Shown here: positions 13,690 through 16,017 of the stretch, piece after piece | Numbering within the stretch: position 1 is the first letter of the stretch | How the letters are laid out: the number at the start of each line of letters is the position of its first letter | DNA from: Anaerolineae bacterium | Lineage (GTDB): Bacteria; Chloroflexota; Anaerolineae; Anaerolineales; Villigracilaceae | Direction: 5' to 3' | Assembly: GCA_017303735.1 (NCBI GenBank) | Contig: JAFLCF010000101.1 | Coordinates: 1-16,017 of the forward strand | DNA length: 16,017 bases | The notes under the pieces: generated by a model | Database searches by the model: none | What the model was told of the DNA's origin: nothing | Seen by the model: only the letters and a program-made list of their open reading frames with translations | Translations under genes and position numbers: made by a program

Positions 13690-15654
13690 ATGTTCGAAAA
13701 AGTCAAAAAATGGTTGGCGCCGCCAATATTCCCCAATGACGAAGACAAAACCCGTAAAGCGTTGGTTCTCTCTGCCGTTTTAACTTCCATTCTGAAAATA
13801 GCCATCCCTGTAACGCTTGCCTTGTTTTTGGTTGCGGTGCAAAAAATAGGCATAAGCGTTTTATTATTTTTACTCCTCTCTCTGGTGGCGGGGTCATATA
13901 GTCTGTTGCGTAATGGGCGGGTCGATGCCGCCAGCCGAACCTATGTGATCGGCATATGGATATTATTCACCCTGTTATACATCCTCAGCGGGCGGACGAG
14001 CTCCACCGCCTCAAACCTGATGATCGCAGTAGTCGTCACCGCAGGCATTTTGCTTGGCAGAAACGGAGCACTGACCTTTGCTGCCTTAAGCAGTTTGGTC
14101 ATTTTGACCATGGCATTGCTGGAAACAAATGGCTATCCACTGCTTATTTTGTTCCCCGAACCTCCACTTCCCAGTTGGGTGACGTGGACCATCTCCGTAT
14201 TACTCACCTTACAACCCCTCAACCTGACACTTCAAAGAAATATGCGATCTACTCAAACCTTGCGAGAATCAGAAGAGCGGCTCAAGTTCGTGCTGGAAGG
14301 CAGTCAACTAGGTTATTGGGATTGGGATATAAAGACCGGGGCGGTACGGCGAAACGAACAGTGGGCGAGGATGTTGGGATATACCCTGGAAGAGATCGAA
14401 GCCAGTGTGAAGCAATGGACCGATTTGCATCATCCTGATGACCGTGAAAAAGCCTGGAAATCCATAAACGACCACCTTGAAGGACGCACCTCCGAACATA
14501 AAGCGGAATACCGCATGCGCACCAGAGATGGGGCATACAAATGGATCTTGGATCAAGCCAGAATTGTAGAACGTGATGCGGAGGGAAATCCACTGCGTAT
14601 GAGCGGCACACATACAGATATTACAGATCGAAAGAGAATTGAAGCGGAAGAATATGAACTGCGCACAATGGCAGAGGCATTAAGTGACAGCGCCGCTGCA
14701 CTAAACAGCTCTCTCAATCTGGATGATGTATTGGATCGTATTATTGATAATGTGGAACTGGTCTTGCAACACGATACGGTTGGGATCATCATGTTGGATG
14801 AAACCCGCCGTTTTGCGCGGGTCACCCGTTACCATGATACTCGTGGAAACCAAAATTCCAAAGAAGAAACTCAGTTTTCAATTCTAGAAGCAAGAAATTT
14901 GCGTGAAATGCAATTAAGCGGAGAGCCAGTCATCATCGCAGATACGAAAGAGTATGAAGGCTGGGTCCATACAGAGGCAGGCGCCTGGATTCGGTCTGTT
15001 TTAGGTGTGCCGATCAAGGTCAAACAAGAAGTGATCGGCTTTTTGAACATCTCAAGGGCAGAGCCCAATTCCTTTCGTCAAAAAGATGTGGAGCGATTGC
15101 AGGCATTTGTCAACTATGCCGGGATCGCAATTGAAAACGCTCACTTGTATGAGGAAGTGCGCCGCCGCGCTCTTACCGACCCGCTTACTGGTATTTTTAA
15201 CCGAACCTTTTTCCAGGCTGAATTGACCCGTTTGGAGGGAAGCAGGGGCTTCCCCGTAAGTATTATTGTTGCAGACCTCGACAACATGAAATTGACCAAT
15301 GATACGCTGGGTCATGCCGTAGGGGATGAGTTGCTTAAGATAACAGCTCGATCACTACAAGATATATTCCGTTCCGATGAGATCATTGCGCGTATTGGCG
15401 GAGATGAGTTTGCCGTTCTTTTACCCGGAACCGATGAACCCAAAGCAGATGAGATCATCACGCGTATTCACGAGAAAATGCAATTGCACAATGAAGCGCA
15501 TCCTGAGCTGCCTATTCAGTTATCAGTAGGGGTGGCAACTGCCAGAGAGAACAGTCTGAAAGCGGCATTTACCATTGCAGATCAACGTATGTATGCTGAA
15601 AAATCCAAGCATAAAAATATTCGAAATAGATCAGCAGATGTTCAAAAATTTTGA
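13690..15654 (+). CDS. Membrane PAS-GAF-GGDEF diguanylate cyclase
   Basis: A 654-residue sensor that probably makes cyclic di-GMP from two GTP. About six hydrophobic helices fill residues 25-180 (about 25-49, 53-72, 84-100, 108-123, 126-146 and 163-180). A PAS domain with a PAC tail covers about 198-318 (GYWDWDIKTGAV, LHHPDDRE, GTHTDITDRK). A GAF domain covers about 340-480 (SVLGVPIKVKQEVIGFLNI), and a GGDEF domain the rest (DPLTGIFNRTFF, DLDNMKLTND, RIGGDEFAVLLPG). The signature GGDEF at 570-574 is intact, so cyclase activity is expected. At the product-inhibition I-site the sequence is RSDE instead of RxxD, so feedback control may be weak. AAAGGACG lies just before the ATG. It stands divergent to the LVIVD gene; no EAL domain is present. 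Confidence 0.93.
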   Translation: MFEKVKKWLAPPIFPNDEDKTRKALVLSAVLTSILKIAIPVTLALFLVAVQKIGISVLLFLLLSLVAGSYSLLRNGRVDAASRTYVIGIWILFTLLYILSGRTSSTASNLMIAVVVTAGILLGRNGALTFAALSSLVILTMALLETNGYPLLILFPEPPLPSWVTWTISVLLTLQPLNLTLQRNMRSTQTLRESEERLKFVLEGSQLGYWDWDIKTGAVRRNEQWARMLGYTLEEIEASVKQWTDLHHPDDREKAWKSINDHLEGRTSEHKAEYRMRTRDGAYKWILDQARIVERDAEGNPLRMSGTHTDITDRKRIEAEEYELRTMAEALSDSAAALNSSLNLDDVLDRIIDNVELVLQHDTVGIIMLDETRRFARVTRYHDTRGNQNSKEETQFSILEARNLREMQLSGEPVIIADTKEYEGWVHTEAGAWIRSVLGVPIKVKQEVIGFLNISRAEPNSFRQKDVERLQAFVNYAGIAIENAHLYEEVRRRALTDPLTGIFNRTFFQAELTRLEGSRGFPVSIIVADLDNMKLTNDTLGHAVGDELLKITARSLQDIFRSDEIIARIGGDEFAVLLPGTDEPKADEIITRIHEKMQLHNEAHPELPIQLSVGVATARENSLKAAFTIADQRMYAEKSKHKNIRNRSADVQKF

Positions 15655-15809
15655 TTTGCTTTGAAAGTGCTTATCCTTGCTATTAGGGGGAATGCAGGTT
15701 TATCAACATTGAAAGTTTGCCTATTTGTAAAGCCCCAAAGATTGAAATTTGTTTATAGTTGCGCATCCTCAACGGATAAATTTTAAATCATATACACAAG
15801 GATGAAACA

Positions 15810-16017
15810 ATGAAGCACCGTCACTTACTATTTCTGTTCGTAATCTTCGCACTCCTGCTTTCCGCCTGCGGCTCGCCTGCACCTACAGAGACGCCCACCG
15901 AAGAAGCCGCCCCCGCAAACACCGTCGGAAAAGTCACCGACTATTCCATCAAGATCGAACAAGAACAAGGCTCGGGCGATGCGTGCGGCGCAGATGCCAC
16001 GTATTTTGTCACCGCCA
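15810..16017 (+). CDS. Start of a secreted lipoprotein, 3' end outside the window
   Basis: The first 69 residues show a classical lipoprotein signal peptide: MKHRH, a hydrophobic core LLFLFVIFALL, and the lipobox LSAC with Cys20 as the lipid-bearing residue after signal peptidase II cleavage. A low-complexity linker rich in Pro, Thr, Glu and Ala follows, and then VTDYSIKIEQEQGSGDACG, the start of a globular part with a Cys. AAGGA at 15798-15802 stands 7 nt before the ATG. The type could be a transporter substrate-binding protein or an unknown surface lipoprotein, and the visible part does not decide. The 155 bases between the GGDEF gene and this one hold no gene and no clear terminator. Confidence 0.85.
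   Translation, partial: MKHRHLLFLFVIFALLLSACGSPAPTETPTEEAAPANTVGKVTDYSIKIEQEQGSGDACGADATYFVTA

Noticed and set aside
15655..15809. Promoter or terminator in the gap before the lipoprotein gene
   Set aside because: TTGAAA occurs several times, but none is followed by a -10 hexamer at a spacing of 16-18 nt, and I found no stable hairpin with a T-run.

Overview
The window looks like chromosomal DNA of a bacterium of the phylum Chloroflexota, probably an Anaerolineae-type member. This is an inference from gene style, not from a marker gene: a LuxR-type regulator with a membrane anchor, a very long LVIVD-repeat propeller protein, a lipoprotein with a Pro/Thr/Glu-rich start, and several metabolic enzymes that resemble the versions known from animals (citrate synthase, deoxyribose-phosphate aldolase, two-domain ALDH16). 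Base composition is uneven by eye: the deoC, aldehyde dehydrogenase and citrate synthase genes are richer in G+C, while the LuxR, GIY-YIG and LVIVD genes are richer in A+T.

Layout. Bases 1-1239 hold a citrate synthase cut at its 5' end by the window edge. It converges, across a bidirectional terminator, on an oligopeptidase B gene (1300-3372, minus). That gene follows a DinB-fold gene (3431-3961, minus), probably in one transcript. A short divergent region with back-to-back -10 boxes leads to a 101-residue unknown protein (4030-4335, plus). Then come a small frameshifted ORF (4379-4520), a 40-residue single-pass membrane protein missed by simple ORF length cut-offs (4574-4696, minus), and a membrane-anchored LuxR regulator (4789-5559, minus) transcribed away from deoC.

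The region 5633-9651 (plus) reads as one pathway unit. Deoxyribose-phosphate aldolase splits deoxyribose 5-phosphate into glyceraldehyde 3-phosphate and acetaldehyde, and an ALDH16-type aldehyde dehydrogenase could oxidise the aldehyde. Between them sits a 99-residue GIY-YIG nuclease gene bracketed by two copies of a 132-135 bp element. Each copy is a pair of REP-like hairpins in opposite orientation separated by exactly 44 nt. The arrangement resembles REPIN/RAYT systems but has a GIY-YIG protein in the place of the Y1 transposase, and I consider it the most interesting structure in the window.

Bases 9652-10536 are non-coding but highly structured. They hold two and a bit tandem copies of a ~0.4 kb segment that includes the last 29 nt of the aldehyde dehydrogenase gene. 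Each full copy carries a terminator, an array of diverged 22-bp units with palindromic cores (nine units in one copy, six in the other), and a long inverted repeat ending in a G-quadruplex-type G-run cluster. A relative of that last inverted repeat lies at 13512-13578.

The right part carries a 949-residue LVIVD beta-propeller protein (10537-13386, minus). Divergent from it is a membrane PAS-GAF-GGDEF protein (13690-15654, plus), followed by the start of a lipoprotein gene running off the end (15810-16017).
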